Shown in pieces: positions 46,147 to 57,574 of a DNA stretch of 64,000 nt. Position 1 is the stretch's first letter. Each line of letters begins with the position of its first letter. The notes under the pieces were generated by a model, which saw nothing but the letters and a program-made list of their open reading frames with translations, was not told where the DNA came from and did no database searches. The position numbers were made by a program, and so were the translations under genes. The stretch comes from Serripes groenlandicus (lineage: Eukaryota > Mollusca > Bivalvia > Cardiida > Cardiidae): contig JASEVX010000003.1 of assembly GCA_031761405.1 (NCBI GenBank), forward strand, positions 144,886,350-144,950,349, read 5' to 3'.

Positions 46147-46861
46147 ATCAATCATGAAACAGTGAGTTCTTGGAGAATCAAGTGAGTGTAGGCTAATACA
46201 GTTTGATTAGTTCTTGTCATTTATGCAATTATTTCACAACAAAAAGCATGTTAGTAAAAGGATAATGAAAAAGTTAAAAGAAGCTGAGAACTCTTAATAA
46301 TTTAATCTATAGATATCACTACGTTATAAAATGCAAGTCATATCGGATGTCAGAAAACTTCAAGGATAAAACTTCAAGCTGATCTCATCCTGAGACATTA
46401 AGATATACCTAAACAAATAAGTGATGAAACAAATAACACCATCCCTTCTCTCATTATGCCCCGTGCTGTTGTATCATTGTGACTTTAGATTATTATATGT
46501 GTGTATATTGTAAAAAAAGGCTTATGCGTTTTACTTAATAGTACACGATAATTCAAAAATAATATAAATTAAGTTACTCCTTCCAGATCGTATTATTTCT
46601 AGTCCTGGGTTAGTAACTACAAAAAACTAGCATTCTTATTCACAAACTAAGATAATTTTGTGATTGGCGAAATCCTGTGGCTTAGTAAGAAGACATTGTG
46701 TTACTTTAAATTTCAGAATGTTCTTTGAATTTAGAATTTTAACGAATTTAGAAGGGTTGGTGAATACAATGGTCTTCAAAGAGTTCTAGAGAACCCACTC
46801 TTTATCATTATCATATAAATGAAGATGAAACTTAATATGTGTTTGTTGTTCTTAAATAAAG

Positions 46862-46999
46862 ACGAACCAAATGATCATAACAACAACGAAGACTGCGCTT
46901 CGGTTGAAACCGGAAAAGCTCTCTACAATGGAGAATATTTTGGTATGTGGAATGACATCGGCTGTGATGCATCTGAAGGGTACATTTGCAAAAAGACAG
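46862..46999 (+). CDS. CTLD-3, third exon with EPN and WND motifs
   Basis: Acceptor TTCTTAAATAAAG, donor GTTAGT, phase 1-1. It encodes about 46 residues: EPNDHNNNEDCASVETG, then FGMWNDIGCDASEGYICKKT. The EPN tripeptide followed by WND is the calcium-dependent site typical of mannose/GlcNAc/fucose-type binding. With exons at 43326 and 45320 it forms a complete domain and is the only CTLD here with an intact classical site. Specificity is predicted from motif only; EPN/QPD rules are less reliable in invertebrates. Confidence 0.93.
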
Positions 47000-47680
47000 G
47001 TTAGTTTTCATTATATTGTGGATAAATAAGTCAAATTATGAGTTTATTTAATCTCATTAAAATCAGACCAACATTCCTCGCTGTACGTATTTTGGATGTG
47101 ACGACACCGCATACCAGGTCGTCTCCAATTGACCTTTACACTTAAATACTCATGAGCACATACACGGTATTTTGTCCGATCATTCGCAAGATACAAATAA
47201 CGCTTCTCGGTTCCATACAATCGAAAAACTGAACAATCACCGCTTCTCTACCCGTTTATTTATATTGGTTATCCTACCTGTTTTATACCGAACGATTTTG
47301 TAAACGATAATTTGATTGACTGACATAAGGGTCAGCCAGAGTCGACCTGTGTGGGGCATTCATCAGATATATATAAGTGCGAGTGAAGTTAATGTCTGAA
47401 TATATTGAGATTGGATTTTATTTTAATACATATAGCGTAAAATCAGTTGGCCGGGTAGTCCCCAACTGAAAGGTCTTGGATACTGATTGACAATACTCAT
47501 TCCTTTTATACAAGTAACTTGCTCGTTATAAAAGAATACATGTCAATCATCTCTCAGATGTGTATACTTCTCTACTACGATTCGGTGACTTCTTCATAAT
47601 TGACGAGTCATAAATAATGGGTTATCATTTCACACTATAAGTGAGATTGTTCTATCTTTCATGAATTCATATTAGTTACT
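47000..47680. other. Intron sequence, no gene recognised
   Basis: Mildly repetitive. Motifs near 47220-47390 (CAATCGAAAAACTGAACAAT, TCACCGCTTCTCTACCCGTT, ATCAGATATAT) resemble those at 24105-24265, so a diverged dispersed repeat is likely. Confidence 0.5.
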
Positions 47681-47690
47681 TATCTTTGTC

Positions 47691-47693
<3 letters not shown>

Positions 47694-47751
<58 letters not shown>
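47694..47751. repeat. (TA)n microsatellite
   Basis: About 29 uninterrupted TA dinucleotides. Confidence 0.97.
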
Positions 47752-47752
<1 letters not shown>

Positions 47753-47844
47753 GTAATTTGTCAGTAGTGTTGTTGATTAAATGTCTTTTACCGAGTCTAA
47801 GATATTTCTAGAGTTTCTTTTGTTTATATTTATTTCATTGAGTG

Positions 47845-48050
47845 ATTGGTGTTAAATGCCGTTTTAACATTTTTTCAAGTTATGTCACGGCGGCCAGTTC
47901 ACTTAATCATGTGTTCATGGCTTTCTCGTACCTGCTTCCACAGATAATTCTGCCGAGATAAATGGCTTCACTTTGTTTAGGCTACTTGTAGAAGGCGAAT
48001 GATGCCTGTGACATTTGTCAATTATCGGAAAGAATCAATAACTTAGTCCA
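47845..48050 (-). mobile_element. SINE copy, minus strand
   Basis: Reverse tail (GTTAAATGCCGTTTTAAC ... GTCACGGCGGCCAGTTCAC) followed by the body in reverse (AAGGCGAATGATGCCTGTGAC, ATTTGTC). The tRNA head is lost. Confidence 0.7.
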
Positions 48051-48593
48051 GGCTCGAATGCACACTCCTCGATTGATACCCTTAATCGTTAACGAATGGG
48101 CTGTATTTATTAAACTTATAGTAATTAAAGATTGTGGATTTGTCCAATACCAAATAGGTAATAAGATAAATTAAGTCCCCATTTTCTTTATCCAAATTAT
48201 TTATTTTAGCCCTGTCAGACAGAACATGTATCGTTGCATATGCGTGAAGTTTACATACTGGCAAGTCAGTGCAGACAAACAGTATCAACATAATTTTAGC
48301 CTACTTTTAAAAGCACCTTAATAATAACCGAATGTTGTCCCAAATGTGGGTTTTCACATAACGCTGCTCATATCTCAAAACTGTGTCGCAGCAAAGACCC
48401 GATTACACTTGCTGCGCGGTTCATTTGATTTTGACGTCATACATTCGATACATTGTGTCTCTGAGTATTCAACATGTATATAGAATCAATAAGTACACCA
48501 GTAATTGGCTTCCCTTCTTGTATGATGAAATCCGTAGATCTTGTGGTTGAATCCACGGTAGATACTAAATGAATAATTAGTGTTTTATTTCAG

Positions 48594-48644
48594 CTATCGA
48601 AGCATCTACAATCGCAATACCGACTGTTACAACCGCTAAAGAAG
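48594..48644 (+). CDS. Small linker exon
   Basis: Acceptor TTTTATTTCAG, strong donor GTAAGTG, phase 1-1. It encodes IEASTIAIPTVTTAKE, a short Thr/Ala-rich spacer between CTLD-3 and CTLD-4. Its small size makes it a plausible alternative cassette; removing it keeps frame. Confidence 0.75.
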
Positions 48645-49383
48645 GTAAGTGGCTCACAAAATTAGTGTACATATAAAAACATTGCTCATAATTATGTTTT
48701 TATTAGTCGCCGGGCAGACATGGGAGGACGAATACCTGATACACTTAACCTCTGCCCGTCGGAAGATTGTTAAATTGAATGTATTCAGTTTGTCATCTAG
48801 CCTTTGTTAAATATATACAGTACAGTCGAGTCTGTGTATAACGACCATGCATGAGAAGAAAACAATCTGGTCTTTGTTCAAAGATAGTCCTTAGTTTCAG
48901 AGTCATTCATTCAGAAGATGAGTAATTTGGAAATTAAAGTGAGGTTGCTTTATATAGGGAATTGCTATTACAAGGTCGTCTTTTGTACAGGTCCGACTGT
49001 ACATCATCATGATGCACATGTATTGCAAGCAAACGTATGACATGTTTCATGAAACACACGTGTTGTGACAAATAATTCACAGTTAAAGTAAAATAAATAG
49101 GACCTTTTAAATTCCTGGCAATTCTCCTTTTCCAGTGTGGTCTCTATCAATGTCAGGTACAAACAGCAGTTTTCTCAGATGTCATCAGCACAGCCAATTT
49201 CATACACATTTTGCTAAATAGTGACACATGGGTAGCGACCAATAATAGGCTGTTCGAATGTATAGACTGTATATTGGTTAGTAATGTTTGCGATTGCGCT
49301 ATACATACGTCGATCGCAGCCCGGATATGTCAATGTTGTTGCAAGGCGCTTGAAGCAGGATGTGGGTTAACTATTTATTCCAG

Positions 49384-49569
49384 AGGGTGTGATGTATGGT
49401 TGTCCGGGTAAGGGCTGGCTGGATTACGGCTCTAACTCCTGCTATCTGTTTGTACAAGACAAAGTAGCCTGGGATGTAGCCTCAACTACGTGTCGTCTTC
49501 AAGGCGCTGACCTGGCCAGTATATCCAATCAAATGGAACAAGACTTTATTTTCAGCCAGCTTCCACAGG
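49384..49569 (+). CDS. C-type lectin domain 4 (CTLD-4), first exon
   Basis: Acceptor TTTATTCCAG, donor GTAATA, phase 1-1. It encodes about 62 residues: YGCPGKGWLDYGSNSCYLFV, AWDVASTTCRLQGADLASIS and MEQDFIFSQLPQ, a clear CTLD start. No second CTLD exon follows within several kb. The first downstream exon with a compatible phase and matching content is at 63075 (PTRGFWMGLYSD), 13.5 kb away, giving QLPQ-APTRGFWMGL across the splice. The intervening intron holds a transposon, a minus-strand gene and two ShKT exons. Confidence 0.88.
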
Positions 49570-49635
49570 GTAATATCATAAGTTTAGTTTAAACTTATTC
49601 ACTTTATATCGAAACGCGCCATTATGTTCAACAAT

Positions 49636-49710
49636 CCAACAAGGAAGAAACCGCTCTTCACAGGATTCGAACCTTGACTAATTTTATTAGGGGCACGCGC
49701 TCTACTGCTT
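49636..49710 (-). mobile_element. tRNA-like SINE fragment, minus strand
   Basis: The minus strand reads GCAGTAGAGCGCGTGCCCC then AAGGTTCGAATCCTGTGAAG, which are A- and B-box-like. It is not foldable as a complete tRNA. Confidence 0.5.
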
Positions 49711-49924
49711 TCTTCCATTTAACATACGTTATTCATTTTATTAGAAAATATGGTCCCGGCAGGTCCCGATCCCGGCAGATCCCGGTCCCGGCAAATATCA
49801 TATCCCGAAAATATGTAGACTTGTTGACTTTCCAACAATAACATTTTGACGTCCAGTTCAGCAGCAAATCTTCCAACGTAGTAGCAACTCATAATGTTTT
49901 GTCCTGACATGTCAGTTTGGGGCT

Positions 49925-50078
49925 TAACCCTTTCCTTCAAACGACAATTCTGCAGCAGAAGACTTTGAAAACATGGTGACAAAAGCCTGATAAACTTCCA
50001 AAAAAGATAGCTTAATTGTTAAATAAAGTTGAAAACATTGTGCAGACAATGTACGTCTGCAGGTGGGAAAGGGTTAAT
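49925..50078. mobile_element. MITE family A copy, short
   Basis: Ends TTAACCCTTTCC and AGGTGGGAAAGGGTTAA with arms GCAGCAGAAGACTTTGAAAA and ACGTCTGCAG. The central stem is deleted. Confidence 0.82.
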
Positions 50079-52104
50079 ACAGTGTACATTTAGACTATCC
50101 GGTAAAATGGATTCTACGTAGACAATCGGTTATTATCACTCTTTATAATACACACAGTATGCACGATTACGAACAGTTATAACGATTAAGAGCAGTATGC
50201 ATGATTACGAACAGTTAATAAGAGGTGCTACCTATTTCAGGTAAACATTTATTAACTTTTGTGATCGGTAAATCATTCTCCGTGATTTGCAGTTAGCGCA
50301 TTGCTTGCAGCACTATCAGTGCTTTGATTACAAGTTATTTACGAGTCCTACCGTCCTAAGCAAATAAACTAAAAATCATGATCTGTTGAAATATGGCCAA
50401 GATTTTAAATCCTTGAAATAATAATGACAGGTACAAACAATAATCGACTTGCCCTCATAAAGTGCTTCCAATGAAATAATTCCATAATGTACGGAACTAC
50501 ATTTCTGACGAGTCAAACTTTCCTTTCCTATCATTTAGAAATTTGGATTTGTAGCATCTGGTTAGTCAATCAAACCTTATCAGTTTTATTTAAAGGAATA
50601 CGCTCGGCTGAAAAAAAACTCGCTTTGAATTGAAAAATACTGACTTAATGAACATTTATTTACTATGCATTTCATTAACATACAACTAATAATGAAGATA
50701 TTACTATTTAAAGATGACTATTTTTGCTGATCGGTGCGCAGCATGAGCGCGGCCATTGTTTACATATCGCAATGTCTCGAGACTTTCTGACCAACTATGT
50801 CCCAAACAAAACATACAAGTATAGTTAGCTAATGAACGACTGCGGTACTATAAAGGGAATACAAAATATACTTTTTCGTAAGAAAATTAACCTCAGAAGT
50901 TTACAAACCTAAACTTCAATTATTCAAAATGAAATTCCAAGCATTACATTATATTATTACTAGCTCTATATAAAGTTTTATAGTAAATAGTATCCAACCA
51001 TATTAGGTGGATAGAAAACACGAACTTGACTCGTGTAATATATATCAGCCAATTAGATATATGTGTGTTAACATTTATTTATACAATAATTTCATTCGTT
51101 TATATATTTGACAGTTGTTTGCTATGATTTCAAAGCTCGTTAGACATAATAAAGCGTCGTTTTAGTAGAAACAATCAAATTTCCGGTAGTGGTCGGACGC
51201 TACTGTAATAGAATCTGTCGGCGAGTCTTTTGAGCAGACATAATTCGATCTCTTCCCTACATACTCTGAAGTTGACGGTAAAGAGATTTTCCATAGTATT
51301 CATCTGCTGCAGATTTGGTGTATGTTGAAAAGGAAGAATTGAAATTGTTAATTTTGACAACATTTCCAAAAGGATTTTTGTTGTAAAACTTTTATATTAT
51401 ATATTGAAGAAATTTTTTCAAACCTGCTTAAATATCCCTTTTAATTCCAAATGAAATCGTCCAATTTCTAAAATCGTTACTTGTTTTTAGTTGAATGTAT
51501 TTTACCACAATTCATTCCTACAAATACAAGACACTGGAAAGTTTATGAAGAATGTGAACAGCATAGCTTTGGAATTTTACACAAATGAGCCACGTCACAC
51601 ACAAATCGCAATTCGGAGGTCATATTGTGAATTGCAAATAAGATCAAATTGCATATTTGTATGGTCGGTTTTTCGTCAGGATGCGTCTGCAGAGGCTGAC
51701 TGTACCGCTCAAAAGCAAAAACAATTTTTGGCCATGCCTATCAAGACTTTCTTACACCGGCACTACAATCTCTATGACAGCAAATACATGTATAAATACA
51801 GTTGTAAACGTTGTGACAAAAGGCGTAATTCACAGATTAATCGAAAATTAAAAACATTGTACCGTTTTTTATTGACAACCAATTAAAGGTCATAAAACCC
51901 AATCATATTTCCGGTAGCAATCAGACACTACTTATAATCTACCAACAAAGCACCGCCGCAACTTTGATGCGCTGATCAGAAGCAGCAGCCGACTAGGGGT
52001 AATAAACAGCAAGTCAACTAATTAGTGATTGACGCCTTTTGACACATTGTTTCCTTCTTAATTTCTATATGATGCCATACAGGTTGTACTGTTGTAATAA
52101 AGAC

Positions 52105-52735
52105 ATATACAATAGACAATAGACAATATTTTATTGACGTAAACTACATAGTTTCTTGTCGAACAATAAATCATAATACTATATACAATACAAAAAACAA
52201 ACAACCAATTGCATAGAATATGAAATATACACAAAATCGAATGGTTATATTCCAAAAATGTGGAAAAAAAATAACAAAAAAAATAACTGATAAATAATAT
52301 CTAAAAAAACACTCAAAAAAGCAACAACAAAAAATGCTTCCCCAATATTACAAATAATTTATGGAAGACTAGCATTTTAACTATTTTACTGGACTTCCTT
52401 GGTTAATAGTATAATAAATAATCTTTTGCTACAGCATATTGTTTATTAAACTATTTCTCCGGATAAAGGCTTCCTTGATAAATTTTGCAAGATGTAATAG
52501 TTTTTGCTCATTATTGTTGTTTAGTAAAGAAATAAATTTGTTCATGTTCGGGCGAATGGAGAAATATCGCTTAAAATAAACTGCTCTAATATCTGAGTAT
52601 AATGGGCAAACCAGAAGAAAATGAAATTCGTCCTCTATTTCATTTTTATTACAAAACACACATAAACGCTGATGTCTTTCTAGCCTCCCATTTCCATATA
52701 TACCTGTTTCAATTCTTAGAGAATGTGAAGGTGAA
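52105..52735 (-). mobile_element. Non-LTR retrotransposon (LINE) 3' fragment
   Basis: The minus-strand frame 52779-52429 contains RLERHQRLCVFCNKNEIEDE, then HFLLVCPLYSDIR, the Cys-rich C-terminal tail (C..C ... H....C) downstream of LINE reverse transcriptases. It ends in LINNML and a stop, then an AT-rich 3' UTR to a terminal TATTGTCTATTGTCTATTGT repeat (plus-strand ACAATAGACAATAGACAAT at 52110-52130), a typical simple-repeat LINE tail. The polymerase domain is absent, so the copy is 5'-truncated and inactive. It abuts a SINE tail (52735-52790) at its broken 5' end. Confidence 0.8.
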
Positions 52736-52790
52736 CACGGCCGCCGTGACATGATTGAAAATTGTTGAAATAGTGTCAAAATCTAATCAA
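52735..52790 (+). mobile_element. SINE tail fragment next to the LINE
   Basis: Contains GGCCGCCGTGACATGATTG and AAATTGTTGAAATAGTGTC, related to the SINE tail at 14935. The first residues of the overlapping minus-strand frame derive from this fragment, not from the LINE. Confidence 0.55.
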
Positions 52791-53204
52791 CTATAACAGT
52801 TTTGTATTCCGTTTTATTTCAATTGTTGTGCTCTTTAATTGTGAATCACATTGTAAGTTTCTTGGGAAGATTCATGACCAAAAAAATACCACACAAATAT
52901 GCAATTTGATCTTATTATGAAATGAACACTGAAACTATCCAAATGCGGAATTTGTGATGACGCGGTTCATTTGAGTAAAATCATCACGCGCTATAATGTT
53001 AGCATTTCACATAGGCTCTCCCAAAATTCGGTGTTAAAATCTGTGACCTTTTGTGTTTCTGAAATTGGACGATTTTATTTGGATTATAAGGGATTTTTAT
53101 GCATGTTTGTGAGAAATTATTTTACAATTCATTCTTTAACAAACAAATAAATCTTTTGAAAGTTTGGTCAAATATAAAAAAAAGAATTTACCCTTTTATT
53201 GAAC

Positions 53205-53350
53205 ACGTCGACCATTTTCTTGTTGAAGACGCGTTTGTAGCAGACGACTTTTGAAAAACATCGTGAATAAAGGAGACATTGCTCAAAATTAGCAGTTTCT
53301 CCTTTTACCGTAATGTTTTCAACATTACCGTAATGTTTTCAACATTTCCA
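53205..53350. mobile_element. MITE family A, partial copy
   Basis: GTAGCAGACGACTTTTGAAA, GGAGACATTGCTC and CAGTTTCTCCTTTTACCGTAATG; the last motif is duplicated (ACCGTAATGTTTTCAACATT). Confidence 0.65.
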
Positions 53351-54094
53351 TTATGTTTTTAAATGTTTGCAATGATTATACTTTATAGAATTTCCTAATT
53401 TCTAATGTCTTTTACACATGCCAAAGTCGTGTTTTTGTTTACCTTCCATCGCCTTTTTTTACCTGATAAATTAAATTAACGGCAATTACGTTCTCAAACA
53501 TCTCTATTATCTTATTCAATAAATTAACGGCAATTACGTTCTCAAACTTCTCAAATTATCTAATTAAGGAAGTTAAAATAAACATTCAAAGCAAACTGTA
53601 ATCAATTATAACACGGATAAATTTACCGCCCGCCCCACTATGATGAATTAATAATCTAAAACAAACATACATGTATACAATATTTACACCATTAAACTTC
53701 AAAATGTGCTCCTTCCTTATAATCGGCCTTTTTGTACCAGACATTTTGGGAAATTGACATTTCTTTCTGGACCTATAATCGGCCTTTTTGGACTGGCCTT
53801 TTACGCATTCGGCCAATTTTGACCTATACCTAAGATAAGATAGAGATCTGAAAATTTAGTAATCCATACGGTGCTAATCAGTAGTGGGTAACTGACGTCA
53901 CAGGAAGTTGATTATAAGCAAAGATGGCGGCGCCCATAGGCGATCGATACCGACGTGAAAACACAAACTTTAAAAGCATATATCTTGGTAGTGCAAGCAT
54001 GTAAAAAAAAATGATACATTACTGTAGTGCTGTTTAGTCATATAGTTTAAATTTCAGCCGAGCGTATTCCTTTAAACTCATTTCAAGTATACAC

Positions 54095-54205
54095 AACGAG
54101 TGTAATTACACACAAATTATCACATATCAGATAATGTGTTTTTATTCCTTTATCGAGTACGTATTATCATAATTATTGATTTCCTCTAATATGAATATAG
54201 GTGGG
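54095..54205. repeat. ~95-bp dispersed direct repeat, copy 1
   Basis: CACAAATTATCACATATCAG, CCTTTATCGAGTACGTATTATCATAATTATTGATTTCCTCTA aligns with 57478-57566 (CGCAAATTATCACACATAAA, CCTTTATCGTGTACGTATTATC, ATTTCCTCTAG). Confidence 0.75.
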
Positions 54206-54554
54206 ACCTATTGCGGGCAAACAAATGGATTGGTTTACCACAAACATAATTACCAATGATTTAACTATCTAAAACATTTAATAAACTCTTTCCTATTAAA
54301 GATGAAATTAAGTATGATTGGAAGAGGCAGCTTGCCAACATTTAATAGATATAATGCTGCCCAGCTCTAGCCACGGGGAGGCCACCTCTTTAAGAGCCAA
54401 CATTTGAATTTTGAAAAATGATCTAAATGGTCCAAAAGAATGACCGTTGAACTAAATGAAAATGAAACAAAAAAACACTTTAGAATTAATTTTGGTATTG
54501 ATTTTGATGTATACAACATAGCTGTAACCACTGGAGTTAGCTGATAATACATTT

Positions 54555-54777
54555 ACCCTTTCCTACATACAATCATCTGCTGCAGACAAATTTGCAAAAA
54601 ATTATATAGGCAACTTTGTGGAAGTACTCTTTAAATGGGGTATGAATGTTGAATCAAGTTGAACGCATTGAGGCAAAAGGAGGAGTTGCCATAAGCAATT
54701 TCTCCTCTAGTCACAATGTTTCCACAATTTGTCTGCAGTGGTGATAAAAAGTGTGTGAATATACGGGAAAGGGCTGG
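54555..54777. mobile_element. MITE family A copy
   Basis: Ends ACCCTTTCCTACATACAATC and ATACGGGAAAGGGCT; arms TCTGCTGCAGACAAATTTGC and CACAATTTGTCTGCAGTGG; central stem GCCATAAGCAATTTCTCC. Confidence 0.82.
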
Positions 54778-55489
54778 GGCTTGTAATTTTCTGTCTGTGT
54801 GGGTATGGGCTACATAATAAAACTAGTTTTGAAGCTAAACTACCACCTTGTAGTTTAGTAGCTGACATGCCACACAACAAGAACAGAATAATAATTTACT
54901 TTTGTGCATGCATTTGATATACTGAGTCTGTAGTGTAGGGGAGAGTTTATTAACATTTACCAAACATTCAAGAAGAAAATGGTGTAGTTAAACTTACATA
55001 CAATACATATTCACTTATGTAAACATATACATGTAGTAATGAGGCTGGTCAGTTCCTGCCTTCATTTTGCAAGCCATGATTAATAGTGGAGTGCTCAGAG
55101 ATGAGAATATGATGAGGTAGGTATGTTTGTTTCTTTAATACTAAGACTAAAAACTGTCATGAATTTGAATTACAAATATAATTATATAGATGACATGCCA
55201 TAAAACAAGACAAAATGAAGCGGCACAGGTTTGCCTTCTTTTTTCCATGCGTAATGAAAAAAAAGGACTTGCATGGAATACTGTAGATAGGCATGCTAAA
55301 GTGGTTAAAATTACACTCAACAAGAGCAGTATTCTGTAAGGCATATGCCACCAAACAACTAGAATAGTATGTAATGGGTTGAAGAATATTTTAACATATA
55401 ATGAATAGAAGAGAGACCACAAGGTTGGCCAATTTCTTAATTCTTTCTAGTGATATATCGAAAAAGACTGGTTTATAAAATAATGATGT

Positions 55490-56155
55490 ACAGTAAATAC
55501 TGTAGATTAGTAGCTGACATTCCACCAATCAATACAGTATTCTGTAAGGTGTTGAAATGAATGATAAAATGTAATGTATTATGTATAGATGAGAATGTAA
55601 TAATGCTGGTCAGTTCCTGCCTTTATTTCTCAGGTTTCAAATACAAGTTTCACTGATAGAGGGTTGTAAATAACGAAAGAAGAGTGGTTAAGCATGTAAA
55701 TACTGTAGATTAGTAGCTGACATGCCACCAAACAAGATCAGTATTCTGTAAGGTGTTGAAAATGATAAAATGTAATGTATAGGTGAGAATGTAATAAGGC
55801 TGGTCAGTCCCTGCCTTTATTTCTCATGTTTCAAATACAAGTTTCACTGATAGAGGGTTGTAAATAACGAAAAAAGAGTGGTTAAGAATGTAAATACTGT
55901 AGATTAGTAGCTGAAATGCCACCAATCAATACAGTATTCTGTAAGGTGTTGAAATGATAAAATGTAATGTATAGGTGAGAATGTAATAAGGCTTGTCAGT
56001 TCCTGCCTTTATTTCTCAGGTTTCAAATACAAGTTTCACTGATAGAGGGTTGTAAATAACGAAAGAAGAGTGGTTAAGAATGTAAATACTGTAAATTAGT
56101 AGCTGACATGCCACCAAACAAGATCATTATTCTGTAAGGTGTTGAAATGACAATC
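55490..56155. repeat. ~194-bp tandem array (3-4 copies)
   Basis: TAAATACTGTAGATTAGTAG recurs near 55697, 55891 and 56084 (194 and 193 bp apart), with AGTATTCTGTAAGGTGTTGA, GTCAGTTCCTGCCTTTATTT and AGTTTCACTGATAGAGGGTT. Older fragments of the same unit are scattered back to 54850 and 55030-55190. Confidence 0.9.
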
Positions 56156-56563
56156 ATCATTTTTGGAAGAAATGGTTATATCAGACTCAATGTTATTTTG
56201 CTCATTCAACCCTGTTAACACTGTGAAGTGTAGCGTGGCATAAAATGTTTAAATTCTTCACTGTAAGTGATTCCACGCAGCCAAATGTTGATGTTCATCG
56301 TTAAGAGGAAACAAACAGCCTAATAGCATGATGCAGTGACACTGCATTGGTCCACAGGTCCCAGTTGTTAAGAATGTAGTTACAGATTAATAGTCTGTAA
56401 TAATAAGTTTGCTCAAAATCACCATTTATTGATAAACTAAGTGAATGAAAAAAAACAGTTTTCACCTCCAGGGACATTTAGTGATTTCATTAATGGTAAC
56501 AGTATTATATGTACCAGTATATGTCCTTAAATCAAATAATGCATGTTGTTTTTTAACACTTTT

Positions 56564-56888
56564 CTAAACCTTGCATTCCTTAATAGAGGTCTGGACATCA
56601 TTTGATTTTGTACTTTTCAGGATTTCACGATTCCTAGATTTTTGAAAATTTACTTTTGTCTGTCTTTTTCTTTGGACATTTCCATTTTTCTTCAAAGCAT
56701 TAAATTTCTTTTTATCTTTTTTTAATTTTGATCTTTTAGACCTTTCTGATTTTGTTGTTTTGGGCTTTGAGGAGGAGTGATTATCATTAGCATTAAAAGA
56801 AGCTGGTGGTGTTTTTATTGAACAATATGGATGATCAAAGGAAACAGGGTTCTGACATATATTGTTTCTTTGTAACCTTGGATTCAGA
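56564..56888 (-). CDS. Unknown basic protein, exon 2 (probable)
   Basis: Minus-strand frame with acceptor CATTGTTACAG at 56889. It encodes about 108 residues: a Cys-containing start (LNPRLQRNNICQNPVSF, HPYCS), then a strongly basic Ser/Lys-rich tail (SERSKRSKLKKDKKKFNALK, QRKRQTKVNFQKSRNREILK) ending at a stop at 56564. This composition is uncommon for random AT-rich sequence and suggests a nuclear or nucleolar protein; no family is recognised. Joined to the exon at 57458-57244 it gives about 179 residues. It lies antisense in the CTLD-4 intron. Confidence 0.6.
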
Positions 56889-57243
56889 CTGTAACAATGT
56901 TCATTTAAAATAACACCTACCATTTTGACATATTATTTATTTATTTATAGATAACATGATAGAGTATAATGTTTAGTTTAAGAATTAAATGATTTTAAAT
57001 ATGTTGTTAGTAAAATTATCAGCTAACTTCCAGTTTCTATGATTAAAATCCCTATTTCAACTAAATGTTGTTTTTTGTCTCAATAGGAAATATCTTTTAC
57101 TCCAATCATGATTAAAAAAATAAACACACTAACAAAATAGAAATTAAAAATAACTTAAATTTGAGTTTAAGAACAGATTCAATATAATAAATCGACTAAA
57201 TAATAAATAAGCACTCTGAATTATTAATAATGTGTCTACTTAC

Positions 57244-57458
57244 TTGTAAATAAACAACGCTGACTTAAACTGCCAAGTTTCCAAAAGGTGACGCCGACAT
57301 AGTGAAACCTTTGCAGACGAAAGATAGGTTAACCGAATGAACTGGTCCTCTGCTTTGTGTAATTTAACAATTTTGTAATTCGGGGTACCAGACATGTTTT
57401 TTTGTTTATCAACATCCGGAAAGTCAAAAAACCCATACGAGTTTTTATTAGGACTCAT
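57244..57458 (-). CDS. Unknown basic protein, exon 1 (probable)
   Basis: Starts at ATG 57458 and runs to a strong GTAAGT donor at 57243, leaving in phase 2; the exon at 56888 enters in the matching phase. It encodes 71 residues including SYGFFDFPDVDKQKNMSG, NYKIVKLHKAEDQFIRLTYL and SLCRRHLLETWQFKSALFIY. The residue mix (mixed hydrophobic and charged, few low-complexity runs) looks coding. No recognised domain. The 57-nt intervals upstream belong to a dispersed repeat (57478-57566), so its promoter may be repeat-derived. Confidence 0.6.
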
Positions 57459-57477
57459 TTTAAATATAGACGACGAG

Positions 57478-57566
57478 TGTTATTACACGCAAATTATCAC
57501 ACATAAAATAATTTGTGCTCGTTCCTTTATCGTGTACGTATTATCATATTTAATTATTTCCTCTAG
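57478..57566. repeat. ~95-bp dispersed direct repeat, copy 2
   Basis: Partner of 54095-54205, located just upstream of the start codon of the minus-strand gene. Confidence 0.75.
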
Positions 57567-57574
57567 ATTTTTTT

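Larger units (their letters stand above)
50594..54071. mobile_element. 3.5-kb DNA transposon-like element with TTAA flanks
   Basis: Perfect 20-bp inverted ends: AGGAATACGCTCGGCTGAAA at 50594 and its reverse complement ending at 54071. TTAA lies immediately outside both (50590-50593 and 54072-54075), the target duplication used by piggyBac-type and some other DNA transposons. Inside, two inverted segments pair: CAAATGAAATCGTCCAATTT near 51449 with its diverged complement near 53070, and AGATCAAATTGCATATTTGT near 51641 with ACAAATATGCAATTTGATCT near 52893. No transposase is recognised; the 131-aa frame at 51491 matches nothing I know. A LINE fragment sits in the middle. Confidence 0.8.

Noticed and set aside
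51491..51886. 131-aa frame as the transposase of the TTAA element
   Set aside because: No catalytic motif or similarity to a known transposase could be seen, and part of it lies within an inverted-repeat segment of the element.
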